A stretch of DNA of 64,000 nucleotides from NCBI RefSeq assembly GCF_000019785.1, contig NC_010524.1, positions 3,026,001 through 3,090,000 on the forward strand. The letters run 5' to 3'. The stretch is from Leptothrix cholodnii SP-6. Its GTDB lineage: Bacteria; Pseudomonadota; Gammaproteobacteria; Burkholderiales; Burkholderiaceae_C. Shown piece after piece: positions 8,178 to 16,982 of this stretch; the stretch's first letter is position 1; the number at the start of each line of letters is the position of its first letter. A program made the translations under genes and the position numbers. The notes below the pieces were generated by a model. The model was not told the origin of the DNA. It did not search any database and saw only the letters and a list, made by a program, of their open reading frames with translations.

Positions 8178-9272
8178 TCAGGTGTTTTTGCTGACCGTGA
8201 TGGTCGGGAACTTGGTCGAGTAGTCCTTGGCCGCGTCGGCGATCTTGACCGCCACCTGGCGCGCCAGCGCCTTGTAGAGGCCGGCGATCTCGCCGTCGGG
8301 TTCGGCCACCACGCTCGGGCAGCCGGTGTCGGCCTGCTCGCGGATGCTGCGGTTGAGCGGCAGCGCGCCCAGGTAGGCAATGCCTTGCTCCTGGGCCAGC
8401 TTCCTGCCGCCGTCGGCGCCGAAGATGTGCTCGGCGTGGCCGCAGTTCTCGCAGACGTAGACCGCCATGTTCTCGACGATGCCCAGGATCGGCACGCTGA
8501 CCTTCTCGAACATCGTCAGGCCCTTGCGGGCGTCGAGCAGGGCGATGTCCTGCGGCGTGGTGACGATCAGCGCGCCGGTGACGGGCACCTTCTGCGACAG
8601 CGTCAGCTGGATGTCGCCGGTGCCCGGGGGCATGTCGACGATCAGGTAGTCGAGGTCGTGCCAGTTGGTCTGGCGCAGCAGCTGTTCGAGCGCCTGGGTG
8701 GCCATCGGGCCGCGCCAGATCATGGCCTGGTCGGGGTCGACCAGGAAGCCGATCGACATCACCTCGATGCCGTGGCCGACCATCGGCTCCATGGTCTTGC
8801 CGTCGGCGCTTTCGGGCCGGCCGGTGACGCCCAGCATCATCGGCTGGCTCGGGCCGTAGATGTCGGCATCGAGCACACCCACCTTGGCGCCTTCGGCCGC
8901 CAGCGCCAGCGCCAGGTTGACGGCGGTGGTGCTCTTGCCCACGCCGCCCTTGCCCGAAGCCACCGCGACGATGTTCTTCACGCCCGGCAGCAGCTGCACG
9001 CCGCGCTGCACGGCATGCGCCGTGATGCGGCTGCTGAGGTTGACGCTGACGTTGCCCACGCCCGGCAGCGCCGCACGCACGGCCTCGATCAGCTGCTTGC
9101 GCAGACCGGCGAGCTGGCTCCTGGCGGGGTAGCCGAGCTCGACGTCGAACGCCACGTCGGCACCATCGACCGACAGGTTGCGGACTTGTTTGCCGCTGAT
9201 GAAATCGCGGCCGGTGTTGGGGTCGACGACGGTCTGGATCGCGGCGCGGACGGCGCTGTCGGTGATGGACAT
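8178..9272 (-). CDS. apbC: Iron-sulfur cluster carrier ATPase ApbC/Mrp
   Basis: This 364-residue protein has an N-terminal MIP18/DUF59 domain (about residues 1-85) and a ParA-like P-loop ATPase with the deviant Walker A motif SGKGGVGKST (about residue 105), followed by VGVLDADIYGPSQP and the conserved MPPGTGDIQLTLSQ. A CxxC (VYVCENCGH) near residue 265 is the site that holds a transient [4Fe-4S] cluster in ApbC/Nbp35 proteins. It delivers Fe-S clusters to apoproteins in the cytoplasm. The start at MSITDSAV was chosen because the longer reading frame adds 34 low-complexity residues unlike the family. Confidence 0.95.
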   Translation of the reverse strand: MSITDSAVRAAIQTVVDPNTGRDFISGKQVRNLSVDGADVAFDVELGYPARSQLAGLRKQLIEAVRAALPGVGNVSVNLSSRITAHAVQRGVQLLPGVKNIVAVASGKGGVGKSTTAVNLALALAAEGAKVGVLDADIYGPSQPMMLGVTGRPESADGKTMEPMVGHGIEVMSIGFLVDPDQAMIWRGPMATQALEQLLRQTNWHDLDYLIVDMPPGTGDIQLTLSQKVPVTGALIVTTPQDIALLDARKGLTMFEKVSVPILGIVENMAVYVCENCGHAEHIFGADGGRKLAQEQGIAYLGALPLNRSIREQADTGCPSVVAEPDGEIAGLYKALARQVAVKIADAAKDYSTKFPTITVSKNT

Positions 9273-9357
9273 GGTGGCGGGGTCAGGTGATGGGAGCGGT
9301 TCGGGAAACGTTTGCGCGCGCAGTCTAGCCGCAGCCCCGCCGCCGACACGCCCGGGT

Positions 9358-9693
9358 TCAACCCGGCCCTGCATCAGCGCGGTGATTGGGTGCCGCCTGC
9401 GCCGCGGCGATGCGCAGCACCAGTGCCGAGCGGGCCTGCGCCACGCACGGCAGGATCCAGCCCTCGGCCTTTTCCTCGCGGCTCAGGCCCGGCCACTCGA
9501 TGCTGTGCACCACCTCGCCGCTCTCGACCTGGCCGATGCAGGCGCGGCAGCTGCCGTTGCGGCACGAACTCGGCAGCCGCAGGCCGGCGGCGCGGGCGGC
9601 GATCAGCAGGCTCACGTCCGGCGGCGCATCGAAGCGCTGGTCGCTGCCCGCCAGGCGCACCGGCCAGCCGGCGGCGGGGGCCTCCTCGCTCAA
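9358..9693 (-). CDS. [2Fe-2S] plant-type ferredoxin-like protein
   Basis: This 111-residue protein contains the plant-type ferredoxin core: LLIAARAAGLRLPSSC, then CRNGSCRAC, and a fourth cysteine in WILPCVAQARS, giving all four cluster ligands (C44, C49, C52, C83). No ATG or GTG precedes the domain; the TTG at 9693 overlaps the TGA of the upstream hydrolase gene (TTGA), so translation is probably coupled. Such stand-alone domains pass electrons to oxygenases or reductases; the partner is not evident here. The alternative, a frameshifted fusion with the hydrolase, is less likely because both frames are complete. Confidence 0.8.
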   Translation of the reverse strand: MSEEAPAAGWPVRLAGSDQRFDAPPDVSLLIAARAAGLRLPSSCRNGSCRACIGQVESGEVVHSIEWPGLSREEKAEGWILPCVAQARSALVLRIAAAQAAPNHRADAGPG

Positions 9694-10745
9694 CGCGCGT
9701 ACACCCGGGCCAGGAAGGCCAGGATGCCCTTGGCCGCGTTGTCGCGCGCCGCCACGTTGCTCTCGACCGACGCGCCGACGGCGCTGCAGGCGCTCTTGCG
9801 GACGTTTTCCAGCGCCTCGGCCGACAGCCGCTCGCCGGTGAACCGGTTCGAGAACACGAGCGTGTCGATGTCGAGCTGGATCGGGCAGCCTGCCAGCGTG
9901 CGCTGCGCGCCGCGCACCTGGATGCGCCCGCGGCCGTCGGCATCGAACTTGTGGCGCGCGCCTTCGAGCGTCAGGAACTCGGTGGGCGTGCCGGCCTGGC
10001 CGATCAGCGCGGCGTAGTCGCTGCACGGGCCGATCGGCGTGTAGTCGTCGGCGTCGCCGTGCACCCAGAACATCGGCGCCTTGCCGAACACGCCGGGCCT
10101 GACCGCCAGCCGGAAGCTGCCGACGCAGCCGCCCGCGTACATCGGGATGTGGGCCGCAAACCGCAGGCCGTCGGGCAGGTTCTGCGCGGTGATCAGGCGC
10201 TGCGCCGCCGAGCGCCAGGCGGTGATGCCGCCACGCGACGCGCCCATCACCGCGATGCGATTGCGGTCGATGCGCGGATGCGTGGCCAGCAGCTTGAGCG
10301 CGGCAAACGCATCGGCCGTGTCGGCCGCGAACGGCACCTGCGACTGGTCCTCGGCAGTGCTCTTGACACCGCGCGGGCCGAACAGGTCGAGCGAGAACAG
10401 CGCGATGCCGGCGGCGTTGAACTGTTTGGGCCAGTAGTCGAGCATGGCGCTGTAGATGCCGCCCGAACCCGGCACGAAGATCACCGCGCCGACCTTGCCC
10501 TCGCCCGGGGGCAGGAACAGGTGGCCGACCGGCTGCGCCGGCTCGCCCTGGCCGGGGTTGCGGATCAGGTCGGCGAAGGTCCTGGGCGTGGTGCTGGCAA
10601 AGGCGTAGGCGCCGCTGGGCGGACCGGCGGACATGTCGGCGATCAGGGTCTGCGCGTGGGCCTGGGCCGACAGGCCCAGCGCGAGCGCGCCCATCCAGGC
10701 GGCAAGGCGGCTGCAGGCACGCAGGCATGAGTCGATCGATGGCAT
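9690..10745 (-). CDS. Secreted alpha/beta hydrolase (dienelactone-hydrolase-like)
   Basis: This 351-residue protein begins with a signal peptide ending LSAQAHAQ. The mature protein has an alpha/beta-hydrolase fold: oxyanion-hole strand VIFVPGSGGIYSAM, the nucleophile elbow VMGASRGG with serine as nucleophile, and a late WVHGDADDYTP strand that should carry the acid; the histidine is probably in LEGARHKFD. It resembles dienelactone-hydrolase or carboxylesterase families; substrate unknown. I chose the ATG at 10745, preceded by GAGAGG, rather than one 10 codons upstream. Its stop overlaps the start of the ferredoxin gene, an unusual pairing of an exported hydrolase with a cytoplasmic ferredoxin. 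Confidence 0.85.
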   Translation of the reverse strand: MPSIDSCLRACSRLAAWMGALALGLSAQAHAQTLIADMSAGPPSGAYAFASTTPRTFADLIRNPGQGEPAQPVGHLFLPPGEGKVGAVIFVPGSGGIYSAMLDYWPKQFNAAGIALFSLDLFGPRGVKSTAEDQSQVPFAADTADAFAALKLLATHPRIDRNRIAVMGASRGGITAWRSAAQRLITAQNLPDGLRFAAHIPMYAGGCVGSFRLAVRPGVFGKAPMFWVHGDADDYTPIGPCSDYAALIGQAGTPTEFLTLEGARHKFDADGRGRIQVRGAQRTLAGCPIQLDIDTLVFSNRFTGERLSAEALENVRKSACSAVGASVESNVAARDNAAKGILAFLARVYAR

Positions 10746-10815
10746 CGGACGGATTCCTCTCGGGCTGAAGGGCAACAGCTTACGCAGCGCGTCAGGGAGC
10801 GTCCACCCGGCCGCC

Positions 10816-10825
10816 TAAAATCGCC
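10816..10825 (+). promoter_or_regulatory. Predicted -10 element TAAAATCGCC of metG
   Basis: TAAAAT (10816-10821) followed by CGCC lies 38 bases before the metG start. The same ten-base pattern TA(A/G)AATCGCC recurs in front of the DUF3460 gene (15615) and of uvrD (23388), which supports its being a promoter -10 with a shared discriminator. No good -35 match is visible. Confidence 0.5.
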
Positions 10826-10863
10826 TGCTTCTCGCGCCGCGAGCCTCCACCGGTTGCCCGTCC

Positions 10864-12933
10864 ATGACCCGCCAGCTCTTCGTCACCACCGCCCTGCCCT
10901 ACGCCAACGGCAAGTTCCACATCGGCCACATCATGGAGTACATCCAGGCCGACATCTGGGTGCGGTTCCAGCGGCTGATGGGCCACCAGGTGCACTTCGT
11001 GGGCGCCGACGACGCACACGGCGCGCCGATCATGATCGCCGCCGAAAAGGCCGGCAAGACGCCGCAGCAGTTCGTGGCCGACATCGCCGCCGGCCGCCGC
11101 GAATACCTCGACGGCTTCCACATCAGCTTCGACAACTGGCACTCGACCGACGGGCCCGAGAACCACGAGCTGGCGCAGTCGATCTACCGCGCGCTGCGCG
11201 ACAACGGCCTGATCGAGGTGCGCTCGATCGAGCAGTTCTTCGACCCGGAAAAGGGCATGTTCCTGCCCGACCGCTTCATCAAGGGCGAGTGCCCGAAGTG
11301 CGGCGCGAAAGACCAGTACGGCGATTCGTGCGAGGTCTGCGGCGCGGTCTACACGCCCACCGAGGTCAGGAACCCGTACTCGGCGCTCAGCGGCGCCACG
11401 CCGGTGCTGAAGTCGAGCGACCACTATTTCTTCAAGCTCAGCGACCCGCGCTGCGCCGCCTACCTGGAGCAGTGGACACACGAGGGCGGCAAGCTGCAGC
11501 AGGAGGTCATCAACAAGGTCAAGGAATGGTTCACCAAGGACGATGAGGGCAAGGGCGGCCTGGGCGACTGGGACATCAGCCGCGATGCGCCCTACTTCGG
11601 CATCGAGATCCCGGATGCGCCGGGCAAGTACTTCTACGTCTGGCTGGACGCGCCGATCGGCTACCTGGCCTCGCTGAAGAACTATTTCGACAAGGGCGGC
11701 CCGCGGGCCAAGTACGGCGAGGCACGTTCGTTCGACGAGTTCATCGCCGACCCGGCGGTGGAGCAGTACCACTTCATCGGCAAGGACATCACCTACTTCC
11801 ACACCCTGTTCTGGCCGGCGACGCTGCATTTCAGCGGCCGCAAGACGCCCAACAACGTCTTCGTGCACGGCTTCATGACCGTCAACAACGGCGAGAAGAT
11901 GAGCAAGAGCCGCGGCACCGGGCTCGATCCGCTGAAGTACCTGTCGCTGGGCATGAACGCCGAGTGGCTGCGCTACTACATCGCCGCCAAGCTCAATGCC
12001 CACGTGGAAGACGTCGACTTCAACCCGGACGACTTCGTCAGCCGCGTCAACGCCGACCTGGTGGGCAAGTACATCAACATCGCCTCGCGCGCGGCGGGTT
12101 TCCTGGCCAAGCGTTTCGGCGGCCGGCTGTCGAGCGACCTCGGCGTCGACGGCATGAGCCTGCTGGAGACGCTGCGCGCGCACCGCGACACCCTCACCGG
12201 CCTGTACGAGGCGCGCGAGTTCGGCAAGGCGCTGCGCGAGGTCATGGGCCTGGCGGACCGCGTCAACGAATACGTCGACGCCAACAAGCCCTGGGAGCTG
12301 GCCAAGAAGGAAGGCGCCGACGCCGTGCTGCACGACGTCTGCAGCGTCTGCATCGAGGCCTTCCGGCTGCTGACGATCTACCTGAAGCCGGTGCTGCCGG
12401 CGCTGGCCGCGCAGGTCGAGTCCTTCCTGCAGGTCGAGCCGCTGACCTTCGCCCAGGCGCACCGGGCGCTGGGTGCGCACACCATCGGCAGCTACCAGCA
12501 CCTGATGCAGCGCGTCGACCCCAAGCTGCTCGACGCGCTGTTCGAGCCACCCGCGGTCGAGGCGGTCGAGCCCGGTGGCGAGGACATCGCCGCCGAGATC
12601 AGGATCGACGACTTCAGCAAGGTGGACCTGCGCATCGCGAAGATCGTCAAGGCCGAGGCGGTCGAAGGCTCCGACAAGCTGCTGCGCCTGACGCTCGACG
12701 TCGGTGAAGGCCGCACGAGAAACGTCTTCAGCGGCATCAAGGGCGCCTACAAGCCCGAGGACCTGGAAGGCAAGTTCATCGTGATGGTGGCCAACCTGGC
12801 GCCGCGCAAGATGAAGTTCGGCATCAGCGAGGGCATGGTGCTGGCCGCCAGCCACGCCGACGAGAAGGCCCAGCCCGGCCTGTTCGTGCTCGAGCCCCAC
12901 GCCGGCGCCACGCCCGGCATGCGCGTGCGCTGA
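10864..12933 (+). CDS. metG: Methionyl-tRNA synthetase
   Basis: This 689-residue class I synthetase charges tRNA-Met. Visible: the HIGH motif ([14 protein letters not shown], residues 15-28), a zinc-knuckle insertion [18 protein letters not shown] (about residues 142-159), the KMSKS motif (GEKMSKSRG, about residue 343), the anticodon-binding helical domain, and a C-terminal EMAP/Trbp111 tRNA-binding domain from about residue 580 ([32 protein letters not shown]). Length fits the dimeric proteobacterial form. In many betaproteobacteria metG lies next to apbC; here two genes intervene. Confidence 0.98.
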
Positions 12934-12947
12934 AGCCGTCGCGCACC

Positions 12948-13733
12948 GTGCCCGCCAACTACCTGCGTGGGCTGACCGGGCGCACCCGCACACGCAGTGC
13001 CAACCGCCAGCTCGGCGCCCTGCTGGCGCTGACCGCCGGCGCCATCAACGCCGGCGGCTTCCTGGCGGTGCAGCGCTACACCTCGCACATGACGGGCATC
13101 GTCTCGGCGGTGGCCGACGACCTGGTGCTCGGCCAGTGGGTGCTGGCCGCGGCCGGGCTGCTGTCGCTGGTGTCGTTCGTGGTCGGCGCGATGACCACCG
13201 CCGTGCTCACCAACTGGGCCCGGCGGCGCGCCATGCACAGCGAATACGCGCTCGCGCTGCTGCTCGAGGCCGTGCTGCTGCTGATGTTCGGCCTGCTCGG
13301 CAGCCAGCTGGCGCTGTGGTCGGCCACGCTGATGCAGCACGCGCTGCTGCCGGCCACGGTGATGCTGCTGTGTTTCATCATGGGCCTGCAGAACGCGGTG
13401 GTCACGAAGATCTCGCGCGCCGAGATCCGCACCACCCACATGACCGGCGTGATCACCGACCTGGGCATCGAGCTGGGCCGGCTGGCGTACTGGAACCGCA
13501 CCCGATCGATGCCTGCCGCCAACGGCCTCGACGCCCCCCTGCCGCCGGTGCTGGCCGACCGCGAGCGCCTCGCCATGCTGGGGCTGATCCTCGGCCTGTT
13601 CTTCCTCGGCGGCGTGCTCGGCGCGCTGGCGTTCAAGCGCTTCGGCTTCGGCGCCACCGTGCCATTGGCGCTTCTGCTGATTGCACTGGCCGCGCTGCCG
13701 GTGCTTGATGACCTGCGCGCCCAACGCGTCTGA
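12948..13733 (+). CDS. DUF1275 (YoaK-type) multi-pass membrane protein
   Basis: This 261-residue protein has about six hydrophobic segments and the hallmarks of the YoaK/DUF1275 family: GAINAGGFLAVQRYTSHMTG near the N-terminus, MGLQNAVVTKISRAEIRTTHMTGVITDLGIELGR in the middle. The family sits in the inner membrane and has no settled function, though transport has been suggested. The start is a GTG at 12948, 14 bases after the metG stop, with no clear Shine-Dalgarno sequence; it places family residues correctly. Confidence 0.88.
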   Translation: MPANYLRGLTGRTRTRSANRQLGALLALTAGAINAGGFLAVQRYTSHMTGIVSAVADDLVLGQWVLAAAGLLSLVSFVVGAMTTAVLTNWARRRAMHSEYALALLLEAVLLLMFGLLGSQLALWSATLMQHALLPATVMLLCFIMGLQNAVVTKISRAEIRTTHMTGVITDLGIELGRLAYWNRTRSMPAANGLDAPLPPVLADRERLAMLGLILGLFFLGGVLGALAFKRFGFGATVPLALLLIALAALPVLDDLRAQRV

Positions 13734-13793
13734 CGCTGCATTCTGGTGTCGACCGGCCGCGCCCCTGACCACGCTCTCGTCCAAGAACAACTC

Positions 13794-15617
13794 ATGTCAA
13801 CGCAGACGCCCCCCATCCCCGCCGACGAGCCGGTTGCCGACACCCGCAACCCGCGCCTGCACCGCTTCCGGCCACGCCTGCTCGACAGCCTGAAGGGCTA
13901 CGACCGGTCGCAGTTCGGGGCCGACCTCGGTGCCGGACTCACGGTGGGTGTGGTGGCGCTGCCACTGGCGATGGCGTTCGCGATCGCCTCGGGCGTCAAA
14001 CCCGAGGCCGGCATCTTCACCGCCATCATCGCGGGCTTCCTGATCTCGGCGCTGGGCGGCTCGCAGGTGCAGATCGGCGGGCCGGCGGGCGCGTTCATCG
14101 TCATCGTCTACGGCATCGTCGAGCGTTACGGCCTGGCCAACCTGCTGATCTCGACCATGCTGGCCGGCATGCTGCTGATGCTGCTGGGGCTGTTCAAGCT
14201 CGGCGCGATGGTGCGCTACATCCCGGTCAGCATCGTGATCGGCTTCACCAACGGCATCGCGGTGCTGATCGCGCTGTCGCAGGTGAAAGACCTGTTCGGG
14301 CTGCAGATCGACAAGCTGCCGGCCGACTTCTTCACCCAGCTGCGGGTGCTGGGCGGCGCGCTGCACACGCTCAATCCGGTGGCGTTGCTGGTGGGCGGGC
14401 TGTGCCTGGCGCTGGTGGTGGTGTGGCCCAAGAGCTACCGCATGGATGTCGACCCGCACAGCGCGCGCGCGCGCTTTTCGCGCATCGCCGCGCACGTGCC
14501 GGGCACGCTGGTGGCGCTGGTGCTGGCGACCACGCTGACGGCCTTGCTGAACCTGCCGCTGGAGACCATCGGCCAGCGCTTCGGCGGCATCCCGCGCACG
14601 CTGCCGTCGCTGGCGTTTCCGGAGGTCAGCTGGGCCACCGCCAAGCTGCTGCTGATGCCGACGCTGACGATCGCGCTGCTGGGTGCGATCGAGTCGCTGC
14701 TGTGCGCGCGGGTGGCCGACAACATGGGCGAGTTCAAGCGCCACGACCCGAACCAGGAGCTGATGGCGCAGGGCGTGGCCAACCTGGTGGCGCCGCTGTT
14801 CGGCGGCATCCCGGCCACCGGCACCATCGCGCGCACCGTCACCAACGTGCGCGCCGGTGCCCGCACGCCGGTGGCCGGCATGGTGCACGCGCTGGCGCTG
14901 CTGCTGGTGGTGCTGGTGGCCGCGCCGCTGGCGCTGCACGTGCCGCTGGCGGCGCTGGCCGGCATCCTGCTTTTCGTGGCCTGGAACATGGGCGAGTGGC
15001 GCGAGTTCGCCCGCCTCAAGCAGTTCAACATGCCCTACCGCACGGTGCTGGTCGGCACCTTCGTGCTGACGGTGGTGTTCGACCTGACGGTGGCGGTCGA
15101 GGTCGGCCTGATCCTGGCGTGCGGCTTCTTCATCTGGCGCATGGGCCAGCTCTTCAGCGTGCAGCGCCTGGGCGAACACCCGCAGGCCGGCGCGATGGTG
15201 GCCGCGGTCGACGACGACGACGCATCGCCGAGCCCGACCCCCGTGCCGCCCGTGCCGCAAGCCTTGCCCGACGGCGTCGAGGTGCGCGAGCTCTACGGCG
15301 CGCTGTTCTTCGGCGCGGTCGGCAAGATCGAGGGCCTGGCCGAGCAGCTGCCCGCGTCGACCCGGCTGCTGGTGCTCGAGATGCACCGGCTGATCTGGAT
15401 GGACACCTCGGGGCTCGATGCGCTCGAGCAACTGCACCGCCAGCTGCACCGACAGGGCATCGCGCTGCGCCTGGCGGCCGCGCATGCGCAGCCGCTGTCG
15501 CTGCTGCGGCGCTCGGGTTTTGCCGATCAGCTGGGCGTGCACGGCATCGCCGCGACCCTGGCCGAGGCACTGGCCGAACCGCCGTCGGCAGACGCTGCTG
15601 CACAGCACAAGCCGTAA
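13794..15617 (+). CDS. SulP/SLC26-family anion transporter with STAS domain
   Basis: This 607-residue inner-membrane protein has about 10-12 transmembrane helices from residue 35 to 415 with SulP signatures (GLTVGVVALPLAMAFAIASGVKPEAGIFTAIIAGF, GSQVQIGGPAGAFIVIVY) and the conserved IPATGTIARTVTNVRAGARTPVAGM segment. A cytoplasmic STAS domain follows from about residue 500 (EVRELYGALFFGAVGKIEGL... LVLEMHRLIWMDTSGLDAL). Members move sulfate, bicarbonate or other anions; the substrate cannot be read from sequence. No carbonic anhydrase is fused or adjacent. The ATG at 13794 begins the expected hydrophilic leader; a GTG 16 codons upstream seems less likely. Confidence 0.92.
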   Translation: MSTQTPPIPADEPVADTRNPRLHRFRPRLLDSLKGYDRSQFGADLGAGLTVGVVALPLAMAFAIASGVKPEAGIFTAIIAGFLISALGGSQVQIGGPAGAFIVIVYGIVERYGLANLLISTMLAGMLLMLLGLFKLGAMVRYIPVSIVIGFTNGIAVLIALSQVKDLFGLQIDKLPADFFTQLRVLGGALHTLNPVALLVGGLCLALVVVWPKSYRMDVDPHSARARFSRIAAHVPGTLVALVLATTLTALLNLPLETIGQRFGGIPRTLPSLAFPEVSWATAKLLLMPTLTIALLGAIESLLCARVADNMGEFKRHDPNQELMAQGVANLVAPLFGGIPATGTIARTVTNVRAGARTPVAGMVHALALLLVVLVAAPLALHVPLAALAGILLFVAWNMGEWREFARLKQFNMPYRTVLVGTFVLTVVFDLTVAVEVGLILACGFFIWRMGQLFSVQRLGEHPQAGAMVAAVDDDDASPSPTPVPPVPQALPDGVEVRELYGALFFGAVGKIEGLAEQLPASTRLLVLEMHRLIWMDTSGLDALEQLHRQLHRQGIALRLAAAHAQPLSLLRRSGFADQLGVHGIAATLAEALAEPPSADAAAQHKP

Positions 15618-15624
15618 AATCGCC
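15615..15624 (+). promoter_or_regulatory. Predicted -10 element TAAAATCGCC of the DUF3460-scpA unit
   Basis: TAAAAT at 15615-15620 starts on the TAA stop codon of the SulP gene and is followed by CGCC, matching the metG and uvrD elements base for base apart from one position. A start site about 15627 would leave a 33-base leader before the DUF3460 ATG. Confidence 0.5.
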
Positions 15625-15659
15625 TTCAGTTCCGAATCACTCCCACCGCACCCACCGCC

Positions 15660-15860
15660 ATGCCGCTCTTCTGGAAACCCTACAAGTCCGACGCCACCCA
15701 GTTCATCGAGAGCCTCAAGCAGAAGGATCCGCAGCTCGAGGCCCGTCAGCGCGAAGGCCGCAACCTGCTGTGGGATCGCCCGATCGACCACACCGCCGAG
15801 TCCGACTTCAAGCAGGCGCGCGTCGACCAGCAGCCTTACGTCTACCAGACCAAGGCTTGA
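15660..15860 (+). CDS. DUF3460 family small protein
   Basis: This 66-residue soluble protein (MPLFWKPYKSDATQFIESLK, then LLWDRPID and a C-terminal QQPYVYQTKA) matches the DUF3460 family, known from betaproteobacteria and with no assigned function. It is hydrophilic, with no signal peptide or metal motif. The gene has its own putative promoter and its TGA is overlapped by the TTG start proposed for scpA, so the two are probably expressed together, as they often are in related genomes. Confidence 0.9.
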   Translation: MPLFWKPYKSDATQFIESLKQKDPQLEARQREGRNLLWDRPIDHTAESDFKQARVDQQPYVYQTKA

Positions 15861-16768
15861 GCAAGCCGGCCACGCGGGCCCGGGCCGACAAGCCGGGCCC
15901 GGAGACGCCGCTGCCTGCGGCGAGCGTCGACGGCACCAGCCCGGTGGTCGACAACGTGGCGGTGGCCACGCTCTACGGCGAGCCGCTGTTCGCGCTGCCG
16001 CAAGACCTCTACATCCCGCCCGATGCGCTCGAGGTCTTTCTCGAGACCTTCCAGGGCCCGCTCGACCTGCTGCTCTACCTGATCCGCAGGCAGAACTTCA
16101 ACATCCTCGACATCCCGATGGCGGATGTGACGCGGCAGTACCTCGCCTACGTCGAGCAGATCCGCGACCGCAACCTCGAGCTCGCCGCCGAGTACCTGCT
16201 GATGGCGGCGATGCTGATCGAGATCAAGTCGCGCATGCTGCTGCCCCCGAAGCGGGCCGAGGGCGGCGACGAAGCCGAAGACCCGCGTGCCGAACTGGTG
16301 CGCCGGCTGCTCGAATACGAACGCATCAAGCTCGGCGCCGCGCATCTCGACGCGCTGCCGGTGCTGGGCCGCGACTTCCTGCGCGCGCAGGTCATGATCG
16401 AGCAGGCGCTGGCGCCGAGCTTTCCCGAGGTCAGCCTGATCGACCTGCGCGACGCCTGGGCCGACGTGCTCAAGCGCGCCCGGCTCACCCAGCACCACCA
16501 CATCAGCCGCGAACACCTGTCGGTGCGCGAGCACATGACACAGCTGCTGCGGCGCCTGCAGGGCCGGCGCTTCGTCGAGTTCCACGAACTCTTCGAGCTG
16601 AACTCCAGCCAGCCGGTGCGGGTGGTCACCTTCATCGCGATGCTCGAACTGGCACGCGAACGACTGCTCGAGATCACCCAGGCCGAGGCATTCGCGCCGA
16701 TCTACGTGCGCCTGGCGTATCAGGTCAAGGAAACCGGCAACAACGCGGAATCCGACCTCGAGGCGTAG
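15857..16768 (+). CDS. scpA: Segregation and condensation protein A
   Basis: This 303-residue kleisin links the two heads of the SMC dimer in the condensin-like complex that compacts the chromosome. The N-terminal SMC-binding region is clear (DALEVFLETFQGPLDLLLYLIRRQNFNILDIPM), followed by AAEYLLMAAMLIEIKSRMLLPP and a C-terminal winged helix (VVTFIAMLELARERLLEITQ). No ATG is available; the TTG at 15857 overlaps the preceding stop (TTGA), which implies translational coupling. In-frame GTG codons about 30 codons later are alternatives. scpB is not in the window. Confidence 0.93.
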   Translation: MSKPATRARADKPGPETPLPAASVDGTSPVVDNVAVATLYGEPLFALPQDLYIPPDALEVFLETFQGPLDLLLYLIRRQNFNILDIPMADVTRQYLAYVEQIRDRNLELAAEYLLMAAMLIEIKSRMLLPPKRAEGGDEAEDPRAELVRRLLEYERIKLGAAHLDALPVLGRDFLRAQVMIEQALAPSFPEVSLIDLRDAWADVLKRARLTQHHHISREHLSVREHMTQLLRRLQGRRFVEFHELFELNSSQPVRVVTFIAMLELARERLLEITQAEAFAPIYVRLAYQVKETGNNAESDLEA

Positions 16769-16783
16769 CGCCGGAGCGACACC

Positions 16784-16813
16784 CGTCGGTGCGTGACCGG
16801 TCACGCACCGACG
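16784..16813. repeat. Perfect 30-base palindrome after scpA
   Basis: CGTCGGTGCGTGACC at 16784-16798 is followed immediately by its exact reverse complement at 16799-16813, with no spacer. As RNA it would fold into a very stable stem with a strained tip. It lies 16 bases after the scpA stop, so a transcription end is possible, but no T-run follows on either strand; a dimeric protein-binding site is the alternative. Confidence 0.75.
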
Positions 16814-16881
16814 CGCTCATGAACGCATCAGCTGCGATTAATGCCCATAGTCAGCATTTGTGTTAATTGCGACAACAATTT

Positions 16882-16902
16882 GCAAATCAGGCAGCGATTT
16901 GC
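16882..16902. promoter_or_regulatory. AT-rich region with 7-base inverted repeat upstream of the GGDEF-EAL gene
   Basis: Between about 16840 and 16925 base composition drops well below the surrounding GC content. Within it GCAAATC (16882-16888) and GATTTGC (16896-16902) form an inverted repeat with a 7-base centre, and AATTG/CAATT lies just upstream (16865-16879). This is where the promoter and operator of the gene starting at 16983 should be. I could not pick a convincing -35/-10 pair. Confidence 0.4.
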
Positions 16903-16982
16903 CATTTTGGGCGATTAACCTCGTCGACATGACAACAGTCTGACGGACACGGTGGCGCTCGCCGCCCGACGCAACCACAAGA

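Noticed and set aside
10792..12993. A 733-codon minus-strand open frame over metG
   Set aside because: It is the reverse shadow of metG, without family similarity; the real gene has all synthetase motifs.
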